A stretch of DNA of 64,000 nt from a virus. Below are positions 32,763 to 40,814 of the stretch, one piece after another. The first letter of the stretch is position 1; every line of letters begins with the position of its first letter. Where the stretch lies: IMG/VR virus record IMGVR_UViG_3300025030_000003, positions 1-64,000 of that record; one strand, written 5' to 3'. The notes beneath the pieces are model-generated. The model was given only the letters and a program-made list of their open reading frames with translations. It ran no database searches and was not told where the DNA came from. A program made the position numbers and the translations under genes.

Positions 32763-33046
32763 TATCCTACTAACTCCTGCATTATTACCACACTTTGAAT
32801 TTCCGAAAAATTTTCTATTTCATATAAATCTTGTCTTAAAAAACCAAGGATAAGATTATTTTTCCATTTTTTATAATCTATCTTATAAGCATATTTAAAT
32901 AAATTAGATAAATCTGTTCCGATACTAAACATCTGACTTCTATAGGTACTATTATTTTCAGAATACATTAAGATAAAATATCTATCTCTTTTAAGAATAT
33001 ATTTTTTATCCTTGGATATATTTTTCCCGTCTGATACTTTTTTCAT
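32762..33046 (-). CDS. 94-residue protein with MxEL tail (IMQELVG)
   Basis: Lysine-rich start MKKVSDGKNISKDKKYIL, then RYFILMYSENNSTYRSQM. Ends ENFSEIQSVVIMQELVG. Confidence 0.73.
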   Translation of the reverse strand: MKKVSDGKNISKDKKYILKRDRYFILMYSENNSTYRSQMFSIGTDLSNLFKYAYKIDYKKWKNNLILGFLRQDLYEIENFSEIQSVVIMQELVG

Positions 33047-33047
33047 A

Positions 33048-33821
33048 CTATCCCGCAGTTAATTCTATCATTGTTCTTAGTGCTTGTAATTTTTCTACAA
33101 CTTTATCAAAATCGTTTGAAATATCATATATAACTTTAGATATCTCGATATCATTTAATTGGGAGATATCCTCTCCCTTATAAAAATCTTTACCCATAAC
33201 AACTTCTACCTTTATAGCATAATCTAATTTAAGTTTATCTTCTTGACCTATGGGAAAGCCGTACCTGATTTCGGACAGATTGGGAAAACATCTCAAGTCT
33301 GGATTGACATTAATAGTATTGATAGTACTTTTTATCTTTTCCCAATTTTTAAAATGGAGTATTCTTAAGGATAAAGGGGTACCCCACGGAAAATTACTTG
33401 TATCATTTTCAGATAATGTTATAGATAAACTATTTCCCGAATTACTCCATGCTAAAGGGTCATGGAGGATATTGGAGTTTACGACAATGGAGGGAGGGGA
33501 AAGAACTGAAGGGTAATTACGATACTCCACAGAGCAACTAAAAATAGGGGCATACCAATAATAATTGTTTTTCTGAACATTGAATATCTGGAATTCTTGT
33601 AAATTTTTTAAATCCCCTTCTATAAAAGGAGGAAGCGTAAAATTAATAACTCTATCCCTGTTGTGATATGGAATACATAAAAAATTAGGAATGTTTTCTT
33701 CAAAAGTGTCATGTCCAAAGTCTTTATAGAAATTTAAATAAGTTACTTTATAATAATACACAATTCCAGTATTTTTTAGAGATTCATTATAAATATCTAT
33801 TATTTCTTTTACATCTTCCAT
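33048..33821 (-). CDS. 257-residue protein with MxEL tail (TMIELTAG)
   Basis: One of the largest tailed proteins. Beta-rich, with FLCIPYHNRDRVINFTLPPF and aromatic YYWYAPIFSC. C-terminus EKLQALRTMIELTAG. No family recognised. Confidence 0.73.
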   Translation of the reverse strand: MEDVKEIIDIYNESLKNTGIVYYYKVTYLNFYKDFGHDTFEENIPNFLCIPYHNRDRVINFTLPPFIEGDLKNLQEFQIFNVQKNNYYWYAPIFSCSVEYRNYPSVLSPPSIVVNSNILHDPLAWSNSGNSLSITLSENDTSNFPWGTPLSLRILHFKNWEKIKSTINTINVNPDLRCFPNLSEIRYGFPIGQEDKLKLDYAIKVEVVMGKDFYKGEDISQLNDIEISKVIYDISNDFDKVVEKLQALRTMIELTAG

Positions 33822-33825
33822 AGAG

Positions 33826-34164
33826 CTATCTTCCTTTCAGAACATTTCTTATTTGTTCTACCGAAGTTATTATATCTTTAATATCAGAAATACTCTTTTT
33901 GTACAGTTTTAATGATTGTTTTACTACAAACTTTAGGAAGAAATTAGATTTCTCCAATTTTATTAACGATTCTTTTTCTTGTCTCTGTAATAATTTTAGT
34001 ATCAATTGATACATTCTCATCAGTTTATCAATTTTATTTAATAAATCTATCCTGATATGTAATTGAAAAGCATTTTCTTTTTGTTCGTTCACTAATATTA
34101 ATAAATCATGAAGGTCTTTCCCTGATTTTTTTATTAAAGTATTAGCTATTTTTATTTTATTCAT
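33826..34164 (-). CDS. Basic helical protein, 112 residues
   Basis: MNKIKIANTLIKKSGKDLHD..., long leucine/lysine helices, no tail. ATGA overlap upstream. Confidence 0.68.
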   Translation of the reverse strand: MNKIKIANTLIKKSGKDLHDLLILVNEQKENAFQLHIRIDLLNKIDKLMRMYQLILKLLQRQEKESLIKLEKSNFFLKFVVKQSLKLYKKSISDIKDIITSVEQIRNVLKGR

Positions 34165-34532
34165 TCTGATAACTCCTTCATCACTAAAAGGGACTCAAAC
34201 TCTTCTTTATCCTCAAATTCATGTATTCTAAACTCTCTATAGCTAGTAAAACTAGTTAAATTTAATAAAACATTAGAGATTCCAAAACAAGTAGCACTGT
34301 GCCATCCATTGTCTCCTAGACTGTCAACATCAAAAGCTCTAACATACTGGAACTGTTTCCATTTATTCCCTATGGTTAGATGAAAATATTTTTTATTATG
34401 GCAGGTACGGTGGGTTCCCTCTATAACATAGAATTTTCCAGAGTCTAATGTTTTCAAAGTAAATACAGTATCCCTTCGGAGACTGTCTTTTCCATTAGGA
34501 ACCATAGCATATATGGGTAAATCTAATCTCAT
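34161..34532 (-). CDS. 123-residue protein with MxEL tail (VMKELSE)
   Basis: MRLDLPIYAMVPNGKDSLRR..., beta-rich. Ends FEDKEEFESLLVMKELSE, a clear example of the acidic lead-in. Confidence 0.73.
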   Translation of the reverse strand: MRLDLPIYAMVPNGKDSLRRDTVFTLKTLDSGKFYVIEGTHRTCHNKKYFHLTIGNKWKQFQYVRAFDVDSLGDNGWHSATCFGISNVLLNLTSFTSYREFRIHEFEDKEEFESLLVMKELSE

Positions 34533-34927
34533 TAATTTGTCAACTCTTCCATAACTTTATGTTTCTGATAACTTTCTATTAAATATTCCATAATTAAAGG
34601 TTTATCTTCTCCTTCTAACTTCTCATCTATAATTTTTAATGCCCGATAGAAAACTTTTTCAGCGGTGTTGTGGTCATAGAACATAAATTCTACAATTCTA
34701 TCTATTAGAGAATATTCATTATAGAACTTTTCATAGCATCTCGATTTGATACAATCATTTATTATATAATATTCTTCTGGATTATCTGGTCGTATAACAC
34801 CTAATTCACTATCTAGTATTCCCACAAAACGTTCTCTTATAAAAATAACTTCCATATTCCACAAAGCCATATATTTTAATATGCTATTTATGGTTTCTCC
34901 AAAAGGTTTTATGATATTTAAATTCAT
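34532..34927 (-). CDS. 131-residue protein with MxEL tail (VMEELTN)
   Basis: Helical, acidic. Ends LIESYQKHKVMEELTN. Starts in the last codons of the next upstream gene. Confidence 0.73.
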   Translation of the reverse strand: MNLNIIKPFGETINSILKYMALWNMEVIFIRERFVGILDSELGVIRPDNPEEYYIINDCIKSRCYEKFYNEYSLIDRIVEFMFYDHNTAEKVFYRALKIIDEKLEGEDKPLIMEYLIESYQKHKVMEELTN

Positions 34928-35244
34928 CCTACTAGCTCCTCCATACTTTTAACAGCATGGAGTTCATCCAAACTATCAAGTTCATAAACTTTCTCCTTTG
35001 AGAAGTAAGGACGTTTTATATAAGTTAAATAGATATTTATCTCTTGTAATAATTCCCTCTCCCACAAACCGTGGTCAAAGTGGATATTACCATAAGGATA
35101 TCCAGAACTATCTTCTTGATAAAATTTCCACAATTTTTTTTCTTTATCGAATAGGTACCAGTGGTAATTATTTCCAGATTTAAAAAGATAAATCTTATCT
35201 TGATATATGCTATTTATTTTAACATGCTTCTCTAATATTATCAT
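34924..35244 (-). CDS. 106-residue protein with MxEL tail (SMEELVG)
   Basis: IYLFKSGNNYHWYLFDKEKK is a typical strand-turn-strand segment of this protein class. Ends YELDSLDELHAVKSMEELVG. The tail codons GGAGGAG lie 10 bases before the next ATG. Confidence 0.74.
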   Translation of the reverse strand: MIILEKHVKINSIYQDKIYLFKSGNNYHWYLFDKEKKLWKFYQEDSSGYPYGNIHFDHGLWERELLQEINIYLTYIKRPYFSKEKVYELDSLDELHAVKSMEELVG

Positions 35245-35597
35245 GATACAAGTTCCTGCATACTGAAATAAGTATCTAAAAGTCCTACAATTTCTTCGTC
35301 TTCTAAGGGGATTAATAATTTAGCATATAATCTACTATAACCTTCTGAATCTCTATGTTGCAGGTTAAAGGGGAATGAATACTTTAATTCCTTAGTTTCT
35401 TTTTCCAATATACTGATATAGCTAAACACATAATCGGTATTACTTTTTATATATAATATTTCATACTTATAGGTACGATGGAATAGGGCAGTGATTATAT
35501 TTGTTATTTCTAAAATTTCCATAAATTTTAGTTCTAATCTAAGGGGTTCAAATATTTCATATATTTTACATTCGTAGGATGGTTTTACTAATTTCAT
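35241..35597 (-). CDS. 118-residue protein with MxEL tail (SMQELVS)
   Basis: Beta-rich with YKYEILYIKSNTDYVFSYI. Ends EEIVGLLDTYFSMQELVS. Confidence 0.73.
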   Translation of the reverse strand: MKLVKPSYECKIYEIFEPLRLELKFMEILEITNIITALFHRTYKYEILYIKSNTDYVFSYISILEKETKELKYSFPFNLQHRDSEGYSRLYAKLLIPLEDEEIVGLLDTYFSMQELVS

Positions 35598-35676
35598 ATT
35601 ACTCCTAAAGAAAAAGGAAGAGGTTAGTGAAAAGTAAGGTTAAAGGTCAAGACAGGAAAAACTAACCTCTGTTACG

Positions 35677-35919
35677 TTAATTGTTAATGTAGAATGTTGC
35701 TGTAACTATGACATCGAGTATATCGCTGTAGGACAGCATGCCGTTGTCGTGCATTGTTTCTCCTATTATACAAAAATCTTTATTAAAGAAAGCATCTGCT
35801 ATTTTTTCAAATCCACGTATTTTAAGATACTGAACTAAGTCTGATTTTTCTACGTCTTCAGCATATATTTCTAATTCTAATCTTTTAAGGACTTTATTTA
35901 TTTTAGTTGTAGTACTCAT
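35677..35919 (-). CDS. 80-residue protein
   Basis: MSTTTKINKVLKRLELEIYA..., helical then a hydrophobic end (ILDVIVTATFYINN). AAGGAG site. First gene behind the composite at 35951-35985. A 10-bp inverted repeat with a large loop (AGAGGTTAGT / ACTAACCTCT, about 35609-35663) follows it. Confidence 0.68.
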   Translation of the reverse strand: MSTTTKINKVLKRLELEIYAEDVEKSDLVQYLKIRGFEKIADAFFNKDFCIIGETMHDNGMLSYSDILDVIVTATFYINN

Positions 35920-35950
35920 AATTTTCTCCTTGACTTAACCTTATATAATT

Positions 35951-35985
35951 ATCATAACAGAAAAAGAACTATATTTCAAGTTCTT
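35951..35985 (-). promoter_or_regulatory. Terminator-promoter composite
   Basis: Hairpin AAGAACT/AGTTCTT followed by TTTTCTG on the minus strand; the -35 TTGAAA lies in the loop, 17-bp spacer, TGT-TATGAT -10. Confidence 0.6.
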
Positions 35986-36008
35986 CGTTAATAATTATTA
36001 AGATATTG

Positions 36009-36058
36009 TTACACTTTTCGTAAGGAGTTTTACGATATTTTTACACTTTTCGTAAGGA
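36009..36058. repeat. Two 18-bp direct repeats
   Basis: TTACACTTTTCGTAAGGA at 36009-36026 and again at 36041-36058, 32 bp apart (three helical turns), with a partial TTTTACGATA between. Between the 36062 gene and the 35951 promoter; candidate regulator-binding pair. Confidence 0.7.
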
Positions 36059-36061
36059 ATC

Positions 36062-36310
36062 CTATAAAACCACACTATTTCTAGGTCTTATCTTATATTT
36101 TGGTAGATATACTTGTACTTCCTTGCCATTAAGAGTATATTTTACATTAACTTCATTTTCAGAAGGGCTAGAATCACTCACTACCTCTGCATCGATACCT
36201 GTTTTTACCTCTGGAACAGTACTATGCTCGTCTTGTACCATGACCTTCATCCCTTTTTTAAATGTTTCATTTAAAAAATTACATAAATAGATAGTTTTAT
36301 TTAATTTCAT
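36062..36310 (-). CDS. 82-residue protein
   Basis: MKLNKTIYLCNFLNETFKKG..., then a beta-rich acidic half ending KYKIRPRNSVVL. Preceded by a weak late-like box (TTACATTATAATTAGA near 36331-36346). No family recognised. Confidence 0.65.
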   Translation of the reverse strand: MKLNKTIYLCNFLNETFKKGMKVMVQDEHSTVPEVKTGIDAEVVSDSSPSENEVNVKYTLNGKEVQVYLPKYKIRPRNSVVL

Positions 36311-36357
36311 TGTTTTAGTCTCTAACTAGATAATCTAATTATAATGTAAAATAAAAG

Positions 36358-36699
36358 TTATCCAGTTAGTTCAGACATTGACCTTCTTATCAAATTCTCA
36401 TTAGATACTCTAATACGTTCTTTTTCTAGGTATTCAGACATTCCTTCTATGGAAACTATTTCCTTCTGAAGATTTATATATAATTGTTTCTCTTTACCCT
36501 CAGAAGTACTTATATCATGGGGAATTCCATTTCCATATACTATATCAACGGCTCTTCCAATCATCCAATATTCAGAAGTGTCATAAAGAAAACTTGTTTT
36601 GGCATTGACTGGAACAAACCATGAATTTTTAACCTTAGTTCTATATTCTTTCAGTATACTGAAGATGATTTCTATAGCTTTATCTTCATTAATCATCAT
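36358..36699 (-). CDS. 113-residue protein with MxEL tail (SMSELTG)
   Basis: Ends ENLIRRSMSELTG. The tail codons (ATG TCT GAA CTA) do not form a ribosome site and the next gene starts 47 bases away, so here the residues themselves appear to be conserved. Confidence 0.73.
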   Translation of the reverse strand: MMINEDKAIEIIFSILKEYRTKVKNSWFVPVNAKTSFLYDTSEYWMIGRAVDIVYGNGIPHDISTSEGKEKQLYINLQKEIVSIEGMSEYLEKERIRVSNENLIRRSMSELTG

Positions 36700-36931
36700 T
36701 ATCTAATCCATCTTTTAGATTCCAAGCAACTGTACCGTCCTTTTGTTTCATACCAAAAATAAGAGCATGTTTTATTAGTTCCGATACACTACTCATACCG
36801 AGTTCTTTAGCATATAACTTCATTCTTAACATCTCGTCTTTATCAAATCCGTCAAAACTAACCTTAAACAATTTCCCTTTCAGAACCTTTTTGGCTCTAC
36901 GTTGTCTTTTGCTTTTTTTCCAAGTTTTCAT
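36689..36931 (-). CDS. Basic protein, possibly ribbon-helix-helix-like
   Basis: 80 residues. Basic start (MKTWKKSKRQRRAKKVLKG), then KVSFDGFDKDEMLRMKLYAK and MSSVSELIKHALIFG, a strand-helix-helix order like Arc/MetJ-type DNA-binding proteins. Moderate inference. Confidence 0.6.
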   Translation of the reverse strand: MKTWKKSKRQRRAKKVLKGKLFKVSFDGFDKDEMLRMKLYAKELGMSSVSELIKHALIFGMKQKDGTVAWNLKDGLDNDD

Positions 36932-37167
36932 TTTATCAATTCCTCCATTATTATTTCTAAATATTTTTTATCATCGTAATAGTATTTGTTTATATAATCT
37001 ACTCCATATCCATAATCCTTTTCCGTCTCTTTGTATACCCCACATTTTTGACATTGGTAGAATACATGGTCATCTGGAGATAAGAAAGGTTTGCTCATAT
37101 TTTTTACGATTATCCAGTCATGAAAACAAAATTTCTTTTTAAAGTAATTAATTATTTTATTTTTCAT
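36928..37167 (-). CDS. Zinc-knuckle protein with MxEL tail (IMEELIK)
   Basis: 79 residues; CQKCGVYKE knuckle near residue 38 with a CFHDW segment upstream. Ends DKKYLEIIMEELIK. Confidence 0.72.
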   Translation of the reverse strand: MKNKIINYFKKKFCFHDWIIVKNMSKPFLSPDDHVFYQCQKCGVYKETEKDYGYGVDYINKYYYDDKKYLEIIMEELIK

Positions 37168-37615
37168 ATTTCTCTTTAAGCTTTAAGTATAATTTATGCT
37201 CTTCCTCATCTCTTTTAATAGCCTCTTTTTCTTTCATCTCCTTTATTCTATCATCTATAATTTTCCTATTTTCTCTAATAATTCTTAACTCTTCTTCGTA
37301 TTTATCAGTCAGTTCTTTTTCAAAATCTTCATAGAAAAATCTTATTGGGAAACCTATCATTCTAGTGTCTTCGTCTCCGTCTTGTTGAGTGAGTTCTACA
37401 TATTCTTCTATATCATCGACGGGATATAAATCTACACTGACTCTATTGTCATCATTGAACTCAAAGCCATAATCCTGAAAACTCCAATGGTCAAAATTCT
37501 TTTCAGCACAAGCTTTATCCTGCTCAAATTTTCTTTCGGCATTAAGTACCTTATTTCCTATCTCAACAGCCTTCGTTCTAAATCTTTTGAAACCTTCTAA
37601 AATTTCTTTACTCAT
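37157..37615 (-). CDS. Charged coiled-coil protein
   Basis: 152 residues, highly charged, helical at both ends (RIKEMKEKEAIKRDEEEHKL). No tail. Confidence 0.68.
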   Translation of the reverse strand: MSKEILEGFKRFRTKAVEIGNKVLNAERKFEQDKACAEKNFDHWSFQDYGFEFNDDNRVSVDLYPVDDIEEYVELTQQDGDEDTRMIGFPIRFFYEDFEKELTDKYEEELRIIRENRKIIDDRIKEMKEKEAIKRDEEEHKLYLKLKEKYEK

Positions 37616-37624
37616 GACATTCTC

Positions 37625-37951
37625 CTAATTTATTAATTCTTTCATTGTATCGTATACTTTCTTCTGGTCTTCTGTAAAATATTCTCTAAGACTCAATTTT
37701 TCAATAAATCCTTTTTCTTTTTCTTCTCTATCCATGCTCATTTTAAAAGCTATATCGGGATTAGTGGTGAAAACTAAGGATAACATAAATCCAGTTTTTA
37801 ATTCTTCTATCTTTGTTTGAGCATCTACGTAATCTTTTGTAGCCACATCGCTCCAAGACGTACCGTTTATTGCTTGTACCGCATTTAAATTTACGTCGGA
37901 GGTGGTGATTACCTGACCCGCTGTAAAACTATAAGGACTATTTAGGGACAT
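37625..37951 (-). CDS. Chimera of tail-fibre N-terminus and MxEL-tailed protein (TMKELIN)
   Basis: 108 residues. Residues 1-46, SLNSPYSFTAGQVITTSDVN... to VATKDYVDAQTKI, match the start of the Kelch tail proteins (KPYDFTGNTIS...). Residues 50-108 are a typical small early protein, ending FTEDQKKVYDTMKELIN. Looks like a fusion of a fibre anchor to a tailed protein. Confidence 0.72.
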   Translation of the reverse strand: MSLNSPYSFTAGQVITTSDVNLNAVQAINGTSWSDVATKDYVDAQTKIEELKTGFMLSLVFTTNPDIAFKMSMDREEKEKGFIEKLSLREYFTEDQKKVYDTMKELIN

Positions 37952-37953
37952 TC

Positions 37954-38355
37954 TTAATTCACCAATTCATTCATTACTAATAATTCATGATAGTACTCAT
38001 TTGGATATTTTTCTAGCACTTCCAGTATACCTGTTTTTAATTTTTTGTTATTTAATAATTTTAGCATATCTTCCTTATCAAGTAAAGTATGCAATTCTGA
38101 AAAAGATTTAAATTGTACTTCGTTTAATAAAACGAATACTAAATGTTGTCCCAAATATTTAATCTGAGAACGAATACATAATTTTCTTCCCGTATCAGTA
38201 TTAACTATGTTTCTTTTTATTAACATAAGGAAGTAGCTAATTTCTTCTAAATCTTTATGTCCTATATTATACCCTAACGAATCTTTTGGAAAAAACTCAT
38301 GGTTGAACCAAACAGGGTCTAAATAATAATATTCATTTATTATTTTAGTTGTCAT
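37954..38355 (-). CDS. 133-residue protein with MxEL tail (VMNELVN)
   Basis: MTTKIINEYYYLDPVWFNHE..., helical. Ends YPNEYYHELLVMNELVN. Confidence 0.73.
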   Translation of the reverse strand: MTTKIINEYYYLDPVWFNHEFFPKDSLGYNIGHKDLEEISYFLMLIKRNIVNTDTGRKLCIRSQIKYLGQHLVFVLLNEVQFKSFSELHTLLDKEDMLKLLNNKKLKTGILEVLEKYPNEYYHELLVMNELVN

Positions 38356-38686
38356 TAATCAATTCTCGCATCATTAAATAAGTCTCTGTGTCTGGATATT
38401 CAGTACATCTGAATTTGCTGTATTCTAAATCTGATAATCCGTAATTTATCATATAGTCATAGCAACTTGCCATAGAATGAAAATCTTTAGGAGCTATTAT
38501 TTTTTTCTTAATTTTATTTTCGGAAGATATATAATTGCTTACAGTTTCTATAGCCAGATTGTCGCCTTCTCTATATATGAATTTAGATTTCCAAAAACAG
38601 CTATCGTATCTTTCCTTAATAGGTTCTATAAGATAACACTTATTGTTTTCATATACCTCATGTATTGTATAACTCTTTAAGTCCAT
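38345..38686 (-). CDS. 113-residue protein with MxEL tail (MMRELINDN)
   Basis: MDLKSYTIHEVYENNKCYLI..., beta-rich. Ends YPDTETYLMMRELINDN. One-base junction with the upstream gene. Confidence 0.73.
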   Translation of the reverse strand: MDLKSYTIHEVYENNKCYLIEPIKERYDSCFWKSKFIYREGDNLAIETVSNYISSENKIKKKIIAPKDFHSMASCYDYMINYGLSDLEYSKFRCTEYPDTETYLMMRELINDN

Positions 38687-38985
38687 TAAGTGGTCAACTC
38701 CAACATAGCAAAAAGTTTAGTTATTTCATCTGGTTCTAATATTACAAATCCTATTAGATAGGCTTCTATTATTTCTTCTGGAATTCTAGGAAATAATTTC
38801 CTCATTCCTACTATTGTCTCTTTTACTAGATTCCAATCTGTTTCATAATTTTCAAGGTAGCTTCCAAACTCGTCTGAAAATGTTAAATATTTTGCACTAA
38901 TTGATATATGTAATCTTATTGATGAACGAGGATAGTATTTCATTATTAATGTATTAACTATGCTAGTTAATTTATCATAGTTCAT
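38686..38985 (-). CDS. 99-residue protein with MxEL tail (AMLELTT)
   Basis: MNYDKLTSIVNTLIMKYYPR...; ends LEPDEITKLFAMLELTT. Confidence 0.72.
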   Translation of the reverse strand: MNYDKLTSIVNTLIMKYYPRSSIRLHISISAKYLTFSDEFGSYLENYETDWNLVKETIVGMRKLFPRIPEEIIEAYLIGFVILEPDEITKLFAMLELTT

Positions 38986-39368
38986 ATTTTAAATTTCTCC
39001 ACGAATTCCCATTCTTTGTCATTGAAAGCCGATATAACAGGGAGACCTTCATAATTAAAAAATAAAAAAGGATAGCTTTTATGACCTTTATCTAAATTTG
39101 GATTAGTGTTATTAAAAACGGTACACACTGCTCTCATGTGAGGAATCCAAAAGTCTCCCACGTATTTGTTATCTCCCTCTAATGTCTCTGCTAATTCCTT
39201 TCTAGTTGCATATTTCTTTTGTCCTTTTAGCTTAAACTTATTTTTAGTACTTCTTCTAACTGTTTCATTTTTAAGGAATTGCTCAAAAGTCATGCCTTCG
39301 TTTATTCCTTCTATTTGACAGCTATAAAAGGATTCTTTGAGAAGTAGTATCTCACGTAGATTCATCAT
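38982..39368 (-). CDS. 128-residue protein
   Basis: MMNLREILLLKESFYSCQIEG..., basic middle (RRSTKNKFKLKGQKKYATRK), no tail. Between the membrane protein and the tailed run. Confidence 0.68.
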   Translation of the reverse strand: MMNLREILLLKESFYSCQIEGINEGMTFEQFLKNETVRRSTKNKFKLKGQKKYATRKELAETLEGDNKYVGDFWIPHMRAVCTVFNNTNPNLDKGHKSYPFLFFNYEGLPVISAFNDKEWEFVEKFKI

Positions 39369-40456
39369 TAGTTATATCTCCCATATTCATTTGAAAATGC
39401 GTACATCCAATAACCTATTTGGGTTAGTAGAACTATTAAAAAAGTAACCATGTAAGCCCACGAAGGAGGGTCTATCTGCATGTAGTTAAACTTGCTGAAG
39501 TCTTTTATCTTATAATTTTCTATAACTTCCTGCTTAATTAATGGGATTATACTATCATCCACTTTATTATCCAATATAATAGACTCCAAATTTCTTTTCA
39601 CTAATGATTTTTCTGTCCATCCGAAAACATAAGACCATCTATTTCCTTCTATTCCCCCATAACAAATCACTAAGTCGTTCTTCTTACCCCCAATCCAAGC
39701 AGATTCTTGATACATAGCTTGTTCTTTATCTTTGTTTCCAAAGTAAATTATAATTAAGTTTACTTTTTTAGTAGCCCCAAGCTCAGTATTTAAAACATCC
39801 CAAGCATGTGGAGTTATAGTAGACACGTTGATAAGTCTATCACTTTGAAACCAATTATTATTTTGAGGATATTCAAGAGTCTTCATATTTTTAGGAATTT
39901 CTATAAAGGAAAAGTTAGATTTTGTTGCTTTTATTATATTTGTCCAACTTCTTGTCGTTGTGGTGGGGAAATAAACCTTACCTGTCTTATTGTAGGCAAC
40001 ATATATATTACGGTCTCCTCCGTCAAATCCAGATTTATTTCCATCTTCTGTATTATAATTTCCAAAAGTATTAGATATTTGTTTAAATGTAGTTTCTTCT
40101 ATATTATTACTTTCTCCCGTAGAAGAATTAGCTTCCCAATATCTATTATGGGTTCTATGTTCGGTAGTGTAGTAAGTAGTACAAACTTCGTTTTTACCGC
40201 TACCTGAACAGGATGTATGAGCTTCTTGATATTCTTCAATCCATTCGGGATAATAAGTGGCTCTTATTATATGTCCAGACCAAGTTTCTGTATCTGATGT
40301 CATTCCAGCGTATAAACATCCATGGATGATACCAACTGTTGCAAATCCTATTAGAACACTAAGTAACCACTCCCACCAAACTATCTCTTTTTGTGTTATC
40401 CATAAATAACATCCTATTATAAGAGGAATAAAACATATTAGATATAAATTTCCCAC
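39368..40456 (-). CDS. Membrane protein with large external TPM-like domain
   Basis: 362 residues. Two N-terminal membrane segments (about 3-20 and 27-52) and one near the C-terminus (about 332-352). The region between contains HTSCSGSGKNEVCTTYY and, from about residue 215, HAWDVLNTELGATKKVNLIII...WIGGKKNDLVICYGG, resembling the TPM fold of small envelope proteins and a phage membrane family I recall but cannot name. May alter the host envelope. First gene of the unit from 40487-40515. Confidence 0.72.
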   Translation of the reverse strand: MGNLYLICFIPLIIGCYLWITQKEIVWWEWLLSVLIGFATVGIIHGCLYAGMTSDTETWSGHIIRATYYPEWIEEYQEAHTSCSGSGKNEVCTTYYTTEHRTHNRYWEANSSTGESNNIEETTFKQISNTFGNYNTEDGNKSGFDGGDRNIYVAYNKTGKVYFPTTTTRSWTNIIKATKSNFSFIEIPKNMKTLEYPQNNNWFQSDRLINVSTITPHAWDVLNTELGATKKVNLIIIYFGNKDKEQAMYQESAWIGGKKNDLVICYGGIEGNRWSYVFGWTEKSLVKRNLESIILDNKVDDSIIPLIKQEVIENYKIKDFSKFNYMQIDPPSWAYMVTFLIVLLTQIGYWMYAFSNEYGRYN

Positions 40457-40486
40457 AATTATCTCCTTATTATGTGCAATAATATC

Positions 40487-40515
40487 ATATTAGCACACAA
40501 TTAATTAAATATCAA
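40487..40515 (-). promoter_or_regulatory. Early promoter
   Basis: TTGATA, 17-bp spacer, TGC-TAATAT. Confidence 0.5.
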
Positions 40516-40535
40516 CTATTTCGTTATAAAAATTT

Positions 40536-40569
40536 ACAAATAAAAAGAGTAGTCCAGCTCGACTACTCT
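40536..40569 (-). terminator. Intrinsic terminator of the candidate ncRNA
   Basis: 9-bp perfect stem, 6-base loop, T run on the minus strand. Confidence 0.8.
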
Positions 40570-40769
40570 CTAAATTAAAAGGAATCCCTCAGTCTAAGAT
40601 TCCTTTGGCTACAAATAGAGTACCCGTAGTCTGCCACACTACACGGAACCAGAGTATTTATAACAGCACGTAATTGACTGATGACGTACTGTTTTTATTT
40701 ACCTCCGAAACGCAACTTAGCTTTCGTGGATAGCTACTCCCTACTTGCTGGGAAGAATACGTCTCACAT
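40536..40769 (-). ncRNA. Candidate structured non-coding RNA, about 235 nt
   Basis: No ORF fits, and the stretch is clearly richer in G and C than the surrounding genes. It has its own promoter (40776-40804) and ends in a terminator (stem AGAGTAGTC/GACTACTCT at 40546-40569, then TTTTTATTTG). Inside are an 8-bp stem (40664-40671 with 40084-type partner at 40684-40691), a 9-bp stem AAAGGAATC/GATTCCTTT (40578-40606), CGAAA/TTTCG (40706-40726) and ACTAC/GTAGT near 40626-40642. No known RNA family recognised. Confidence 0.6.
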
Positions 40770-40775
40770 AATTTT

Positions 40776-40804
40776 ATTATATCACTACAGAGTAAATTTG
40801 TCAA
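40776..40804 (-). promoter_or_regulatory. Early promoter of the candidate ncRNA
   Basis: TTGACA, 17-bp spacer, TGA-TATAAT, close to consensus. Confidence 0.8.
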
Positions 40805-40814
40805 GAGATAAATA

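Noticed and set aside
39806-40207. Plus-strand 133-residue ORF inside the membrane protein gene
   Set aside because: It lies wholly antisense to a well-supported gene, lacks start signals and has random-looking composition.
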